44,427 nucleotides of DNA from Deltaproteobacteria bacterium (GTDB lineage: Bacteria; Myxococcota_A; Polyangia; DRWM01; JAAZOP01): contig JACRCX010000151.1 of NCBI GenBank assembly GCA_016218815.1, positions 1 to 44,427 of the forward strand, in the 5' to 3' direction. Positions 1-8,105 of the stretch are shown here, piece by piece (the stretch's first letter is position 1; the number at the start of each line of letters is the position of its first letter). Made by a program: the position numbers and the translations under genes. The notes under the pieces were generated by a model. The model was given only the letters and a program-made list of their open reading frames with translations, ran no database searches and was not told where the DNA came from.

Positions 1-138
1 CCGCATCCGCATCCGCATCCGCATCCGCATCCGCATCCGCATCCGCATCCGCATCCGCATCCGCATCCGCATCCGCATCCGCATCCGCATCCGCATCCGC
101 ATCCGCATCCGCATCCGCATCCGCATCCGCGTCCGCAT
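1..138. repeat. Hexanucleotide tandem repeat CCGCAT, about 23 units
   Basis: Positions 1-126 are 21 perfect copies of CCGCAT, followed by one CCGCGT and one more CCGCAT. On the minus strand, in the frame of the lipoprotein gene at 1-781, the unit reads GAT-GCG, giving an Asp-Ala dipeptide repeat. The array runs off the left edge of the window, so its full length is unknown. Because the unit is two codons, gain or loss of copies would change the length of the acidic linker without shifting frame. Confidence 0.97.
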
Positions 139-781
139 CCGCGGACAAGTCGGCGGGCGAGTCCGCACCGGCATCTGCCTCCCCGCCCCCGTCAGGCTCC
201 GGACGGCACGCGCGGCTCCCTTCGCAGCCGCTGTCGTCGCAGTCCGTCTCGCCGTCGCCGTCGTTGTCGACGCCGTCCGTGCACTCGCCGTGGTCGTCGC
301 CTTCGTAGGCGCCCGCGGCGTCTTCGGCCGCGGCTTCCGCGTCGGCTCCCGCGTCGGGTTCGACGTCGGTGCCGGGTTCGGCGTCCGCGTCGGGCTCGGA
401 GGCACACGCCGGATCGAGGGAGCATCCGGCGTCGGCGCAGTCGGTGGCGCCGTCGCGATCGTTGTCCGCCCCGTCGGCGCATTCGCCGGGGTCGTCGCCC
501 TCATAGGCGCCGCTCGGCCGGCCCCGGCAGTCCGGGCCGCTCGCGCATCCGGGATCGTCGCAGTCGAAGAGCCCGTCACGGTCGTTGTCGGCGTCGTCGG
601 TACACTCGCCCGGTTCGTCCCCCTCGTAGAGTCCGCCCGGCGGCACGTCCAAGCCGCCATCGGACCAGCTCGTGTCGTCATCGCCGTCGAGTCCTCCGAA
701 ATCCTCGCCGGCACCCCCGCAGCCCGGGGAGGCTGCGAGCAGCAGCAGGGCCGCTCCGATGACTGCTTTCCGATACCTCAT
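1..781 (-). CDS. Acidic Cys-rich surface lipoprotein with DNDRDG-type repeats (3' end outside window)
   Basis: Partial gene; 260 codons are visible and the frame stays open to the window edge. Residues 1-20 form a basic then hydrophobic signal peptide ending ASPG before Cys21, a plausible though not textbook lipobox. Three repeats follow at about residues 52-81, 93-121 and 159-187, each with the pattern YEGDxxGEC, DNDxDG and a C-x4-GC end, resembling short Ca-binding-type loops of myxobacterial surface proteins. From about residue 213 the chain becomes Asp-Ala repeats. The ATG at 781 is chosen because it immediately precedes the signal peptide. Binding of a divalent metal and a cell-surface location are inferences from composition; no enzymatic domain is visible. 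Confidence 0.85.
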   Translation of the reverse strand, partial: MRYRKAVIGAALLLLAASPGCGGAGEDFGGLDGDDDTSWSDGGLDVPPGGLYEGDEPGECTDDADNDRDGLFDCDDPGCASGPDCRGRPSGAYEGDDPGECADGADNDRDGATDCADAGCSLDPACASEPDADAEPGTDVEPDAGADAEAAAEDAAGAYEGDDHGECTDGVDNDGDGETDCDDSGCEGSRACRPEPDGGGEADAGADSPADLSADADADADADADADADADADADADADADADADADADADADADADADA

Positions 782-1097
782 CTCGTCCGTCGCTCCCCGA
801 GAGCCTCGACCTCCCCGGTCCCGACCTCGGGACCGCCGGGCTCTCCGCACTGCGCCGGCACTTGCCGCGCGCAGAACCCAAACAACCGCTCGATTCGCCG
901 GCCCCTGGAGCGTCTCGAAGCGTTCCGACCGGCGTTCCCCGGAACGGGAAACAGGTCCGGCCAAGAGGCGATGTTGCCGTGGTCCGCGGTAAAGGTCAAG
1001 CCCCGCGGTAGACGTTTCATCGCGGCCTGCTCGGCGGGCCGCGCCTGTCATGTGCCAACACGCACTCGAGCCTGTCGCACGCCCCATCGAGCGCCGA
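782..1097. other. Gap of 316 bases without a convincing gene
   Basis: Between the lipoprotein start and the end of the ORF6N gene. A minus-strand reading frame of 80 codons (778-1020) lies here and its stop overlaps the lipoprotein ATG, but it is Arg/Gly-rich and resembles no family I know. The stretch presumably holds the lipoprotein promoter; the minus strand has a TTGACC at about 999-994 but no good -10 box at the right distance. Confidence 0.4.
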
Positions 1098-1691
1098 TCA
1101 GGCGGGACGGAACCCGATCGGACGGCGACGCGGGCGCGGCGATGCCATCAGCCGGCGGATGGCCGAGAAGACGATCCGGAAGCGACCGTCGTACTTCCGT
1201 TCGAGGGCGCCGAGCTGTCGAGCGAGTTGTGCGTGGGACGCGAAGATCGAGCGCAGCCGGGCGAACGCGCGCATGATCTCGATGTTGACCTGCACGGCGC
1301 GCGGGCTGTGGAGGACGCTGGACAGCATGGCCACGCCGTGCTCGGTGAAGACGTACGGCGGGACGCGCCGGCCGCCCCGCTTTGAGGTCACAATCTGTGA
1401 CCTCAAACCCGCGTTGGGGATCGAGCCGTCCAGGATCCGGGCCTCCTCGACGCTGAGCCGGAACATGAAGTCCGCCGGGAAGCGCTGCAGGTTGCGCTTC
1501 ACGGCCTGGTTGAGCACCTTGGTCGGCACGCCGTAGAGGCGGGCCAGGTCGGTGTCGAGCATCACCTTTTCGCCCCGCAGCAGCAGGATCCGCCGTTCGA
1601 TGCGATCCGCTGGCACGGCCACGGCGCGGCCCGCCGAGCGGGCCAGAGCCGTTTCGGCTCCGGTCGTTCGCGAACGAGATGTGGTTTCCAT
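1098..1691 (-). CDS. ORF6N-domain DNA-binding protein
   Basis: About 197 residues. The core matches the ORF6N (KilA-N-related) domain known from phage antirepressors and chromosomal relatives: a LRGEKVMLDTDLARLYGV start, the NLQRFPADFMF segment, LRSQIVTS, then PPYVFTEHGVAMLSSVL and NIEIMRAFARLR. The C-terminal part is basic. The start at 1691 (METTSRSRTT) is preferred; a longer reading from 1787 would begin inside the upstream palindrome and add residues without similarity to the family. An identical 27-bp palindrome lies 71 bp upstream of this start and again inside the gene, where it encodes LRSQIVTSK, which suggests autoregulation (inference). No phage genes are adjacent, so this is a solitary chromosomal copy. 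Confidence 0.85.
   Translation of the reverse strand: METTSRSRTTGAETALARSAGRAVAVPADRIERRILLLRGEKVMLDTDLARLYGVPTKVLNQAVKRNLQRFPADFMFRLSVEEARILDGSIPNAGLRSQIVTSKRGGRRVPPYVFTEHGVAMLSSVLHSPRAVQVNIEIMRAFARLRSIFASHAQLARQLGALERKYDGRFRIVFSAIRRLMASPRPRRRPIGFRPA
1381..1407. promoter_or_regulatory. Perfect palindrome inside the ORF6N gene
   Basis: Arms TTTGAGGTCACA and TGTGACCTCAAA (12 bp each, perfect) around a 3-nt centre ATC. It lies in the coding sequence and encodes the LRSQIVTS segment on the minus strand. The same 27 bp recur at 1762-1788. A role as a binding site is inferred from symmetry and duplication only. Confidence 0.6.
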
Positions 1692-1761
1692 GCCCGCCCA
1701 AGTCGCGCGCTCCGGTCCAACCGTTGCGTCGCGCCTGCGGCTCCGCGGGAGCGCGTCCCCG

Positions 1762-1788
1762 TTTGAGGTCACAATCTGTGACCTCAAA
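1762..1788. promoter_or_regulatory. Second exact copy of the palindrome, upstream of the ORF6N gene
   Basis: Identical in all 27 positions to 1381-1407 (12-bp arms, centre ATC). It ends 71 bp upstream of the preferred ORF6N start codon at 1691, a position suited to an operator in the gene's promoter region. Which protein binds it, if any, cannot be seen. Confidence 0.6.
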
Positions 1789-1870
1789 GCCGAGCGGCGA
1801 GGGGGGGCGTCCTGGCGCCACGGTCGTCCGAGCCCCCGGAGAACGCGGCGCGGCTCGGGTCGAACGGGCT

Positions 1871-2044
1871 CCTGCTACGGGACCGTCACGCTGCCGTCGC
1901 CGAACTCGCGCCCTTCGACTTCGCTCAGGGCGCTCGGCCCGCTACTGCAAGGTGACACTCCCCGTCCCGAACTCGCGCCCTTCGACTTCGCCCAGGGCGC
2001 TCGGCCCGCTACTGCAAGGTGACACTCCCCGTCCCGAACTCGCG
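1871..2044. repeat. 67-bp tandem repeat that duplicates the 3' end of dnaE
   Basis: Units at 1911-1977 and 1978-2044 differ at a single visible base (cgctcaggg versus cgcccaggg). A third, diverged partial unit lies at about 1871-1910. Each carries, on the minus strand, the same coding tail REFG-x-GSVT followed by a stop; the copy at 2009-2044 is the actual end of dnaE. The unit includes CCCTTCGACTTCGCTCAGGG, a motif related to the hairpin repeat at 33851-33943. Confidence 0.9.
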
Positions 2045-5000
2045 CTGCACGCCTACGATCAGCGGATCGGTCGGGGAGACGCGCCACCGGTCCGGAAGCG
2101 CGAGGATCGCCTCACCCCGGTTGGGCACCCGCAGATGGAGAAAAACGGCGCAATTACCTCGACTTTCGTCGAGGATCTTGCGCAGACGCTCGAATGCCGC
2201 CTCGTTCGCCAGGCCCGCGCCCACGAGCACGTGCACCGCGCGCGTGTGCTCCAGCCGCTCGTCCTGGAGCCGCACGGCGTCGGTCAGGACGAAGCGCACC
2301 GTCTCGTCGTCGCTGTCGTCTCCCCCGCCGCGGTTCGGGTCGCGGAACTGCGCCGTCTCCACCCGGCCGCTGCACAGGATCGGCTGGCCCGAGTGCAGGA
2401 CGGCGTCGAGCCGCTCCAGGGCCTGGGGCGGCACGAACGTCTCCACCGCCCCGGTCAGGTCCTCGAGCTGGAACACCGCCGTCCGCCGCCCCGTCTTCTT
2501 GTTGATCCGCTCGACCAGCCCCTCCACCAGCCCGCCAACCTTCAGTTCCGAGCCCACCGCGCGCTCCTCGACCTCGGCCGCGATGCAGTTTGCCGCCCGC
2601 GCCAGGTCCTCCTGGTACCGGTGCAGCGGGTGGCCCGAGAGATAAGCGCCGACCGATTCGCGCTCGTGGCGCAGGAGCGTCCCCTCGTCCCATTCCTCCG
2701 CCGCCGCGTACACCGTGTCGCCGGCCGCCGCGGCCGCCTCGGCCGGCGCCGCCCCGCCGCCGCCCTGGAGGAAGACGTCGAACAGGCCGGTCTGGCCGAT
2801 CTGGCGGTCGCGCTGCCGGGCGCGGCCGAACTCGAGCGCCCGGTCGACGCTGGCGAACATCGCCGCGCGAGAGACGCCGGACTTCTTCGCGCAGCCGTCG
2901 AACGCGCCGGACTTGATCAGCGCCTCGAGCACCCCGCGGTTGACGGGCCGCGGATCGACGCGGCCGGTGAAATCGAACAGGTCCTGGAACGGGCCCTCGG
3001 CCCGCGCGGCCAGCACGGCCTCCAGCGCCGCGCCGCCGACGCCGCGGACGGCGCCGAGGCCGAAGCGGATGCGATCGGGGGGCGCGCCCGGGGACGGCGC
3101 GACGACGTCGAAGTCGGTCCCGGACTCGTTGACGTCCGGCGGCAGCACGGGGATCCCGTGCGCCCGCGCCTCGGAGATGTACCGCACCACGCGATCGGTG
3201 TCGTCGCGGTCGCAGGTGAGGAGCGCCGCGAGGAACTCGACCGGGTAGTGCGCCTTGAGCCACGCGGTCTGGTAGGCGATGACGGCGTAGGCGGCGGAGT
3301 GGCTCTTGTTGAAGGCGTACTCGGCGAATTTGGCCAGATCCTCGAAGACCTGGATCGCGATGGCGTCGTCGACGCCCTTGCGCCGCGAGCCCTCGACGAA
3401 GGGCTCGCGCGCCTGCTCCATGACGTCCTTCTTCTTCTTGCCCATCGCCTTGCGCAGCTTGTCGGCGCCGCCGAGCGTGTAGCCGGCCATGCGCACCGCG
3501 ATCTGCATCACCTGCTCCTGGTACAGGAGCACGCCGTAGGTCTCGTCGCAGACCTCGCCCAGGATCTCGTGCAGGCAGGTGATCGGCTCCTGGCCGTGCT
3601 TCCTCCGGATGTACCGCTCGTCGGCCCCGACCCCCAGCGGCCCGGGGCGGAAGAGGGCCACCGCGGCGACGATGTCCTCGATGCGGTCGGGCTTGAGCCT
3701 CTTGAGCAGCTCGCGGAACCCGCGCGACTCGAGCTGGAACACGCCCAGCGTCTGTCCGCTGGTCATGAGGTCGAACGAGGCCTTGTCGTCGAGCGGCACG
3801 GAGCCGATGCGGAACTGCTCCTGGCCGGGACGGCGGCGGATGAGCTTCTCGGTCTTGTCGATCGTCGTCAGGTTCTTGAGGCCCAGGAAGTCGAACTTCA
3901 CCAGCCCGACCGCCTCGACCGCGTTCATGTCGTACTGGCTGACCAGGACGCCGTCCTTGGAGCGGAAGACGGGGACGATCTCCCACAGCGGGCGGTTGCC
4001 GATGACGACGCCCGCGGCGTGCTGGCCGGCATGGCGATGAAGCCCTTCCAGACGCGCGGCGAAGTCGAGCAGGCGCCGGACGTCGGGATTGTGCTCGTAC
4101 TCCTGGCGCAGCCGCGGCTCGACCTCGATCGCCTTCTCGATCGAGCTGGGTTCGGTGGCCGTGGGCGGCGGGATGAGCTTGGCCAGGCGGTCGCGCTCCT
4201 GGAAGGAGACCTCCAGCACGCGGCCGACGTCCTTGACCGCGGAGCGGCTCTTGATCTGGTGGAACGTGGCGATCTGGCCGACGCGGTCCTCGCCGTACTT
4301 CTTCGTCACGTACTGGATGACTTCGTCGCGCCGCTCCTTGCAGAAGTCGACGTCGAAGTCGGGCATCGACGGCCGCTCCGGGTTGAGGAACCGCTCGAAC
4401 AGCAGCCCGAACCGCATGGGATCGATGTCCGTGATGCGCAGGCACCACGCGACGAGCGAGCCGGCGCCGGAGCCGCGGCCCGGACCCACCGGGATGCCCT
4501 CGTCCCGCGCGTGCGCGATGAAGTCCTGCACGATGAGGAAGTACCCGGCATAACCCTTGTCGCAGATGATCTTCAGCTCGTGCTTGATCCGCTTGCGGTA
4601 GTCCTTCTCCTCGAAGGTCTTCCCGTCCCGGCGCAGCTCGTCGAACCGCCGCCGCAGGCCCTCCTCCGTGAGCCGGCCGAGGTACGACTCGCGGGTCTCG
4701 CCCGCGGGGATCGGGTACTCGGGCAGCATCGCCTTCTCGAGCGACAGCTCGACGTTGCAGCGCTCGGCGATCTCGACCGTGCGCTCGACCGCGTCGAGGT
4801 AGTCGGGCAGGGCCGCCCGCATCTCCTCGGCGCTGCGGAGGTAGAGCGCGAGCTGCGAGTGCTGGAGGTTGACGGCGTCGCGGATGGTCTTGCCCTCCTG
4901 GATGCGCATCAGGATGTCGTGGGCCGCCGAGTCTTCCTTGTACAGGTAGTGCGCGTCGTTGGTGGCGACGAGCGGGATGCCGGTCTTCTGCGAGATTCTC

Positions 5001-5569
5001 CGGAGCGCGGCGTTGAGCTGGTCCTGCACGGGGTCGCCGGTGGACTGGACCTCCAGGTACCACGCCCCGGGCTCGAACAGCTCGCGGTACGCCAAGGCCA
5101 CGCGCTCGCCCTCACCCTCCCCCTGCTCGCGGGTCGCGCGCGGGACGTCGCCGCCGACGCAGGCGGACAGGCCGATGAGGCCCGCCGAGTGCTCGGCCAG
5201 CAGCGCGCGATCGATGCGTGGGTGGTAGAAGAAGCCTTCCAGGTGGGCCTTGGAGACGAGGAAGATGAGGTTCTTGTATCCGTCGAGGTTGCGGGCGAGG
5301 AGGACGAGGTGACCGGCGCCGCGGCGGGTCTTGTCGTCGCGGGCGCCGGGGGCGACGTAGATCTCGCAGCCGAGGATCGGCTTGATCTTCGCGGCCCGAG
5401 CCTGCTTGTAGAAGTCGATGATGCCGAACATGACGCCGTGGTCGGTCATGGCCACGGCGGTCTGGCCCAGCTCCGCGAGCCGCGGGAACAGCTCGTGCAG
5501 GCGGATCGCGCCGTCGAGCAGCGAGTACTGCGTGTGCAGGTGGAGGTGGACGAATTCGCTCTTGCCCAT
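2009..5569 (-). CDS. dnaE: DNA polymerase III alpha subunit
   Basis: Replicative DNA polymerase, 1186 residues, close to the usual 1160-1190 of the DnaE1 type. The PHP domain is at the N-terminus (HLHLHTQYS at residues 8-16, then TDHG). The palm has PDFDVDF at about residue 403, holding two catalytic Asp residues, and the third in VKFDFLGLKNL near 562; these positions match the E. coli enzyme closely. The fingers follow (GVLLYQEQVMQIA, FNKSHSAAYA), then helix-hairpin-helix and an OB fold near residues 1020-1100 (KKTGRRTAVFQLEDLTG). The start at 5569 (MGKSEFVHLHLH) is chosen because the family begins just before the PHP motif; a GGAGG lies about 12 bases upstream. The last ten codons fall in a tandem repeat. 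Confidence 0.97.
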   Translation of the reverse strand: MGKSEFVHLHLHTQYSLLDGAIRLHELFPRLAELGQTAVAMTDHGVMFGIIDFYKQARAAKIKPILGCEIYVAPGARDDKTRRGAGHLVLLARNLDGYKNLIFLVSKAHLEGFFYHPRIDRALLAEHSAGLIGLSACVGGDVPRATREQGEGEGERVALAYRELFEPGAWYLEVQSTGDPVQDQLNAALRRISQKTGIPLVATNDAHYLYKEDSAAHDILMRIQEGKTIRDAVNLQHSQLALYLRSAEEMRAALPDYLDAVERTVEIAERCNVELSLEKAMLPEYPIPAGETRESYLGRLTEEGLRRRFDELRRDGKTFEEKDYRKRIKHELKIICDKGYAGYFLIVQDFIAHARDEGIPVGPGRGSGAGSLVAWCLRITDIDPMRFGLLFERFLNPERPSMPDFDVDFCKERRDEVIQYVTKKYGEDRVGQIATFHQIKSRSAVKDVGRVLEVSFQERDRLAKLIPPPTATEPSSIEKAIEVEPRLRQEYEHNPDVRRLLDFAARLEGLHRHAGQHAAGVVIGNRPLWEIVPVFRSKDGVLVSQYDMNAVEAVGLVKFDFLGLKNLTTIDKTEKLIRRRPGQEQFRIGSVPLDDKASFDLMTSGQTLGVFQLESRGFRELLKRLKPDRIEDIVAAVALFRPGPLGVGADERYIRRKHGQEPITCLHEILGEVCDETYGVLLYQEQVMQIAVRMAGYTLGGADKLRKAMGKKKKDVMEQAREPFVEGSRRKGVDDAIAIQVFEDLAKFAEYAFNKSHSAAYAVIAYQTAWLKAHYPVEFLAALLTCDRDDTDRVVRYISEARAHGIPVLPPDVNESGTDFDVVAPSPGAPPDRIRFGLGAVRGVGGAALEAVLAARAEGPFQDLFDFTGRVDPRPVNRGVLEALIKSGAFDGCAKKSGVSRAAMFASVDRALEFGRARQRDRQIGQTGLFDVFLQGGGGAAPAEAAAAAGDTVYAAAEEWDEGTLLRHERESVGAYLSGHPLHRYQEDLARAANCIAAEVEERAVGSELKVGGLVEGLVERINKKTGRRTAVFQLEDLTGAVETFVPPQALERLDAVLHSGQPILCSGRVETAQFRDPNRGGGDDSDDETVRFVLTDAVRLQDERLEHTRAVHVLVGAGLANEAAFERLRKILDESRGNCAVFLHLRVPNRGEAILALPDRWRVSPTDPLIVGVQREFGTGSVTLQ

Positions 5570-5667
5570 CCCGGACGATCTGCGCCTCCGCGCGCGCCCC
5601 GTCAAGGAGGAAGGGCGCCGTATGGCGCGCCACATCGCCGTTCGGTCGTGGCTCGACCTTCGGGTCC

Positions 5668-5720
5668 GAACCGCGGGCTTCAGCCCGCGGCTGCCGGCCG
5701 CGCCCTGAAGGGCGCGGTTC
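5668..5720. repeat. Twin-hairpin REP-like element between divergent genes
   Basis: Two perfect palindromes stand side by side: 5671-5690 (arms CCGCGGGCT and AGCCCGCGG) and 5698-5717 (arms CCGCGCCCT and AGGGCGCGG). Outer bases GAACCGCG and CGCGGTTC also pair, so the whole 53 bp can fold as one nested cruciform. It lies between the divergent starts of dnaE and the next gene, so it is not a terminator for either; it resembles a repetitive extragenic palindrome. Confidence 0.7.
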
Positions 5721-5749
5721 GGTTTTCGGGACCGGACCGTGAAGGACGT

Positions 5750-5778
5750 TTGCGGCGCCGCCGGCTGCGTGCTACCCT
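5750..5778 (+). promoter_or_regulatory. Candidate promoter TTGCGG-N17-TACCCT
   Basis: A sigma70-like pair upstream of the lipoprotein gene at 5846, with TGC directly before the -10 box. The transcript would have a leader of about 60 nt. Assigned by eye from spacing and partial consensus. Confidence 0.4.
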
Positions 5779-5845
5779 ACCGCTCGTCCGAACGCGGAGG
5801 CTCGGGGACCGGTAGTCCCCCCCTTGACGAGGAGGCAACAGGAAG

Positions 5846-6988
5846 ATGACGAGCAGGCTGTGGACGGTGGTGTTGGCGGCGTCGCTCGCGGCGCTCGCGG
5901 CGATCGGTTTCGCGGCGTCGTGCGACGGCGGGGACAGCGGCACGCCCGACGGCGATGTCGTCGGCGGCGACGACGGGGCGACCGACGACGGCGGGGGACG
6001 CGACGAGTCGAACCCGACGAACGGCACGCGCGCCGACTTCGTGATCAACACGATGCGCATCGGCAGCATCGACGACGGCGAGGGCTTCAACCTCGACGGC
6101 GTGAACACCGGACCCGAGGGCTACCTGCCGCCGGACGGCCCCGGAGGCGTGGACAACCAGCTCGGCGCGCTCATCTCCGCTCTCCAGGACGCGGGCCTCG
6201 ACTTCGACGCCGACGCCGAGATCGCGGCGTCGCTCGAGGAGGGCGGCCTGCTGATCCTCCTGCGGCACGACGACGTCGACGACTGGACCGACGACCCCGG
6301 GTTCGTCTACCTGCGCGGCTACGCCGGCAAGGACGCCGACGACCCCGAGGACCCGACGAACAACTTCTCCGGCGACGCCGAGCTGCTGGTCGACGAACGG
6401 TCGCTCACCGACCCCTCGGACATCGACAGCTCGTTGATCTACTTCGACAACGGCGTCCTGCACGACACGACGGCCGCCGACACCAACCTCCAGATGGGCG
6501 ACTTCCACGCCGGCCCGAGCCTGTTCACGGTCGACATCCCGATCCAGGATACGACCCTGAGCCTCGACGTCAACGGCACGCAGATCGTCTGGGACGTCGA
6601 CACGGCGCCAACCGGCGATCCGGCGGTCAACGGCAGCATCAAGAACGGCCTGCTTGGCGGCTACGTGCTGCTCGGCGACGCCGCCCGCGCCCTGTCGCAC
6701 ATCGACCTCAGCGGCACCACGATCGACGAGGACACGATCCGCACGATCCTGGCCGGCCAGGCCGACATGGACGTCATCCCCGAGGGCTTCGTCGACGACA
6801 CCTGCACCGAGGCCACTGCCACCGCCGACTGCGCCCCGGGCCAGGGCTGTGAGGCTGATGCCGACCGCGGCGGCGCCTTCTACTGCTACGAGTACGACGA
6901 GAACCCCGACGCCATCTCTCTCGGCATCGTCTTCTCCGCCGTCTCCTGCCGCATCACCGACATCTGGCACGACACGCCCACGCCGTAA
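5846..6988 (+). CDS. Lipoprotein of unknown function
   Basis: 380 residues. The signal peptide ends in GFAASC, with Cys26 as the lipidated residue, followed by a Gly/Asp-rich linker (residues 28-55). The body is rich in Asp and beta-strand-like stretches (TRADFVINTMRIGSID, LFTVDIPIQDTTLSLDVNG) and ends with a Cys-containing segment (CTEATATADC, then CAPGQGC and YCYEYDEN). No catalytic motif or named domain is recognised. The ATG has an AGGAGG upstream at 5829-5834. It precedes the ATPase genes on the same strand with an 81-bp gap; a functional link is possible but not shown. Confidence 0.85.
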   Translation: MTSRLWTVVLAASLAALAAIGFAASCDGGDSGTPDGDVVGGDDGATDDGGGRDESNPTNGTRADFVINTMRIGSIDDGEGFNLDGVNTGPEGYLPPDGPGGVDNQLGALISALQDAGLDFDADAEIAASLEEGGLLILLRHDDVDDWTDDPGFVYLRGYAGKDADDPEDPTNNFSGDAELLVDERSLTDPSDIDSSLIYFDNGVLHDTTAADTNLQMGDFHAGPSLFTVDIPIQDTTLSLDVNGTQIVWDVDTAPTGDPAVNGSIKNGLLGGYVLLGDAARALSHIDLSGTTIDEDTIRTILAGQADMDVIPEGFVDDTCTEATATADCAPGQGCEADADRGGAFYCYEYDENPDAISLGIVFSAVSCRITDIWHDTPTP

Positions 6989-7025
6989 CGCTCCCCCGGT
7001 CGCCCTCCGCTCCCCCAAACTGTGG

Positions 7026-7031
7026 TACAAG
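7026..7031 (+). promoter_or_regulatory. Possible extended -10 element (TGTGG-TACAAG)
   Basis: A TG-extended TACAAG about 40 bp upstream of the ATPase GTG at 7070. No convincing -35 box is visible. It belongs to a recurring TGnnnTA-type pattern upstream of several genes in this window. Confidence 0.25.
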
Positions 7032-7069
7032 GAACCCGCTCGGCCTCTGCGCCGCGCGAGGGAGCACGC

Positions 7070-8101
7070 GTGATCCCGCGAACCGATCGAGGTCGCCGCG
7101 TCCAGCAGCGGATCTACGCCGACCGGCCCCAGTGCGTCGCCGTCGTCGGCGATCCCCGCATCGGCAAGTCGACCTTCCTCGATTGGCTCGCCAAGGCCGC
7201 CGAGGACGCCGATCCCCCTCCCCCGCCCGGCACCCGCTTCGTCCGCCTCTCGCTCGCCGGACCCTCCAGCGCCAACCCCAGCACCTTCCTGCACGACGTG
7301 CTGGAGCAGATCCGCGTCAGCGCGTCCGCGGCCGGCGAGGAGCCGTCCGCACGCGTCTCCACCCTGCCCGGAAGCATGGACGCGTCACCGCGCACGTACG
7401 CCGCGTTCGAGGCCGAGGTCCAGGCCGTCTCCCAGTCCGGCGGCCGGCTGATCCTCCTGCTCGACGATTTCGACCACGTGACCGCCTCACAGGCGTTTCC
7501 CGGCACCTTCTTCTCCTTCCTGCGCGCCCAGGCCAACAACTTCCCAGTCGCCTACGTCACCACCTCGCGCCAGGACCTCCAGCAGCTCTGCGTGCTCAAG
7601 GAAGTCGAGGAATCCCCGTTCTTCAACATCTTCCAGAACCTCGGCCTCGGACCGCTCGATGAGTCCGCCACGCGGGCGCTCGCCGTCGCGCGCGCGCCGG
7701 CGGCCGATCCCGCGACGCTGGGCGACTGGGCCTGGCGCGAGTCGGGCGGTCTGCCGGAGGTCGCCGTCGCGTGCGCCGGACTCGTCGCCGGCGGGACGGC
7801 GCCGGGCGGCGGCGCCGTCGCAACGCTCGACTCGCAGCTCGCGCCCTACTTCACCGTGCTGTGGGAGCACTTCGACGCGACGCAGCGCGCGCTTCTGGAG
7901 CGCATCGCCGCCGGCCAGCCGCCGGGCGAGCGCGACGCGCGTCCGCTGCGCGACCTGGGCCCGCGACGCGGGTACGTGCGCGAGCAGGACGGGAAGTGGT
8001 GGCTGGTCTCGACGGCCTTCGAGCGCTTCCTCGCCTCGCGCAAGGGCACGAGTCCGGGGTTGATGACCCGTGTGAAGCGGCTGTTCGGGGGTTCGAGGTG
8101 A
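7070..8101 (+). CDS. P-loop NTPase, STAND/AAA-like, partner of the next gene
   Basis: 343 residues from a GTG preceded by GAGGGAG. Walker A is GDPRIGKS (residues 27-34), Walker B is LILLLDDFD near residue 130, and a probable sensor segment VAYVTTSRQDL follows. SPFFNIFQNLGLGPL is shared almost unchanged with the next protein (SPFFNVFQTLRLRPL), so the two are paralogues. The C-terminal third should be a winged-helix region (FDATQRALLERIA, then GYVREQDGKWWLV). Unlike its neighbour it lacks the FYGR motif ahead of the P-loop and has no kinase domain. The stop is 4 bp from the next start, so the two are almost certainly co-translated. Function is unknown; the family usually acts as a nucleotide-driven signalling switch. 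Confidence 0.85.
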   Translation: MIPRTDRGRRVQQRIYADRPQCVAVVGDPRIGKSTFLDWLAKAAEDADPPPPPGTRFVRLSLAGPSSANPSTFLHDVLEQIRVSASAAGEEPSARVSTLPGSMDASPRTYAAFEAEVQAVSQSGGRLILLLDDFDHVTASQAFPGTFFSFLRAQANNFPVAYVTTSRQDLQQLCVLKEVEESPFFNIFQNLGLGPLDESATRALAVARAPAADPATLGDWAWRESGGLPEVAVACAGLVAGGTAPGGGAVATLDSQLAPYFTVLWEHFDATQRALLERIAAGQPPGERDARPLRDLGPRRGYVREQDGKWWLVSTAFERFLASRKGTSPGLMTRVKRLFGGSR

Positions 8102-8105
8102 GGCG

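Noticed and set aside
778..1020. Minus-strand 80-codon frame upstream of the first lipoprotein
   Set aside because: Arg-rich, no motif, no good ribosome site; its stop overlap with the next ATG is suggestive but not enough.
290..1276. Plus-strand reading frame of 328 codons opposite the first lipoprotein gene
   Set aside because: Low-complexity Val/Gly/Arg sequence with no motif, antisense to a clear signal-peptide-bearing gene with repeats; an artefact of high GC content.
1679..5815. Very long plus-strand frame opposite dnaE
   Set aside because: Antisense image of dnaE codon bias; Val/Asp/Arg-rich and without domains, whereas the minus strand carries full DnaE motifs.
5777..7294. Minus-strand frame of 505 codons opposite the lipoprotein at 5846
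   Set aside because: Val/Gly/Arg-rich with no motif; the plus strand has a signal peptide, lipobox and ribosome site.
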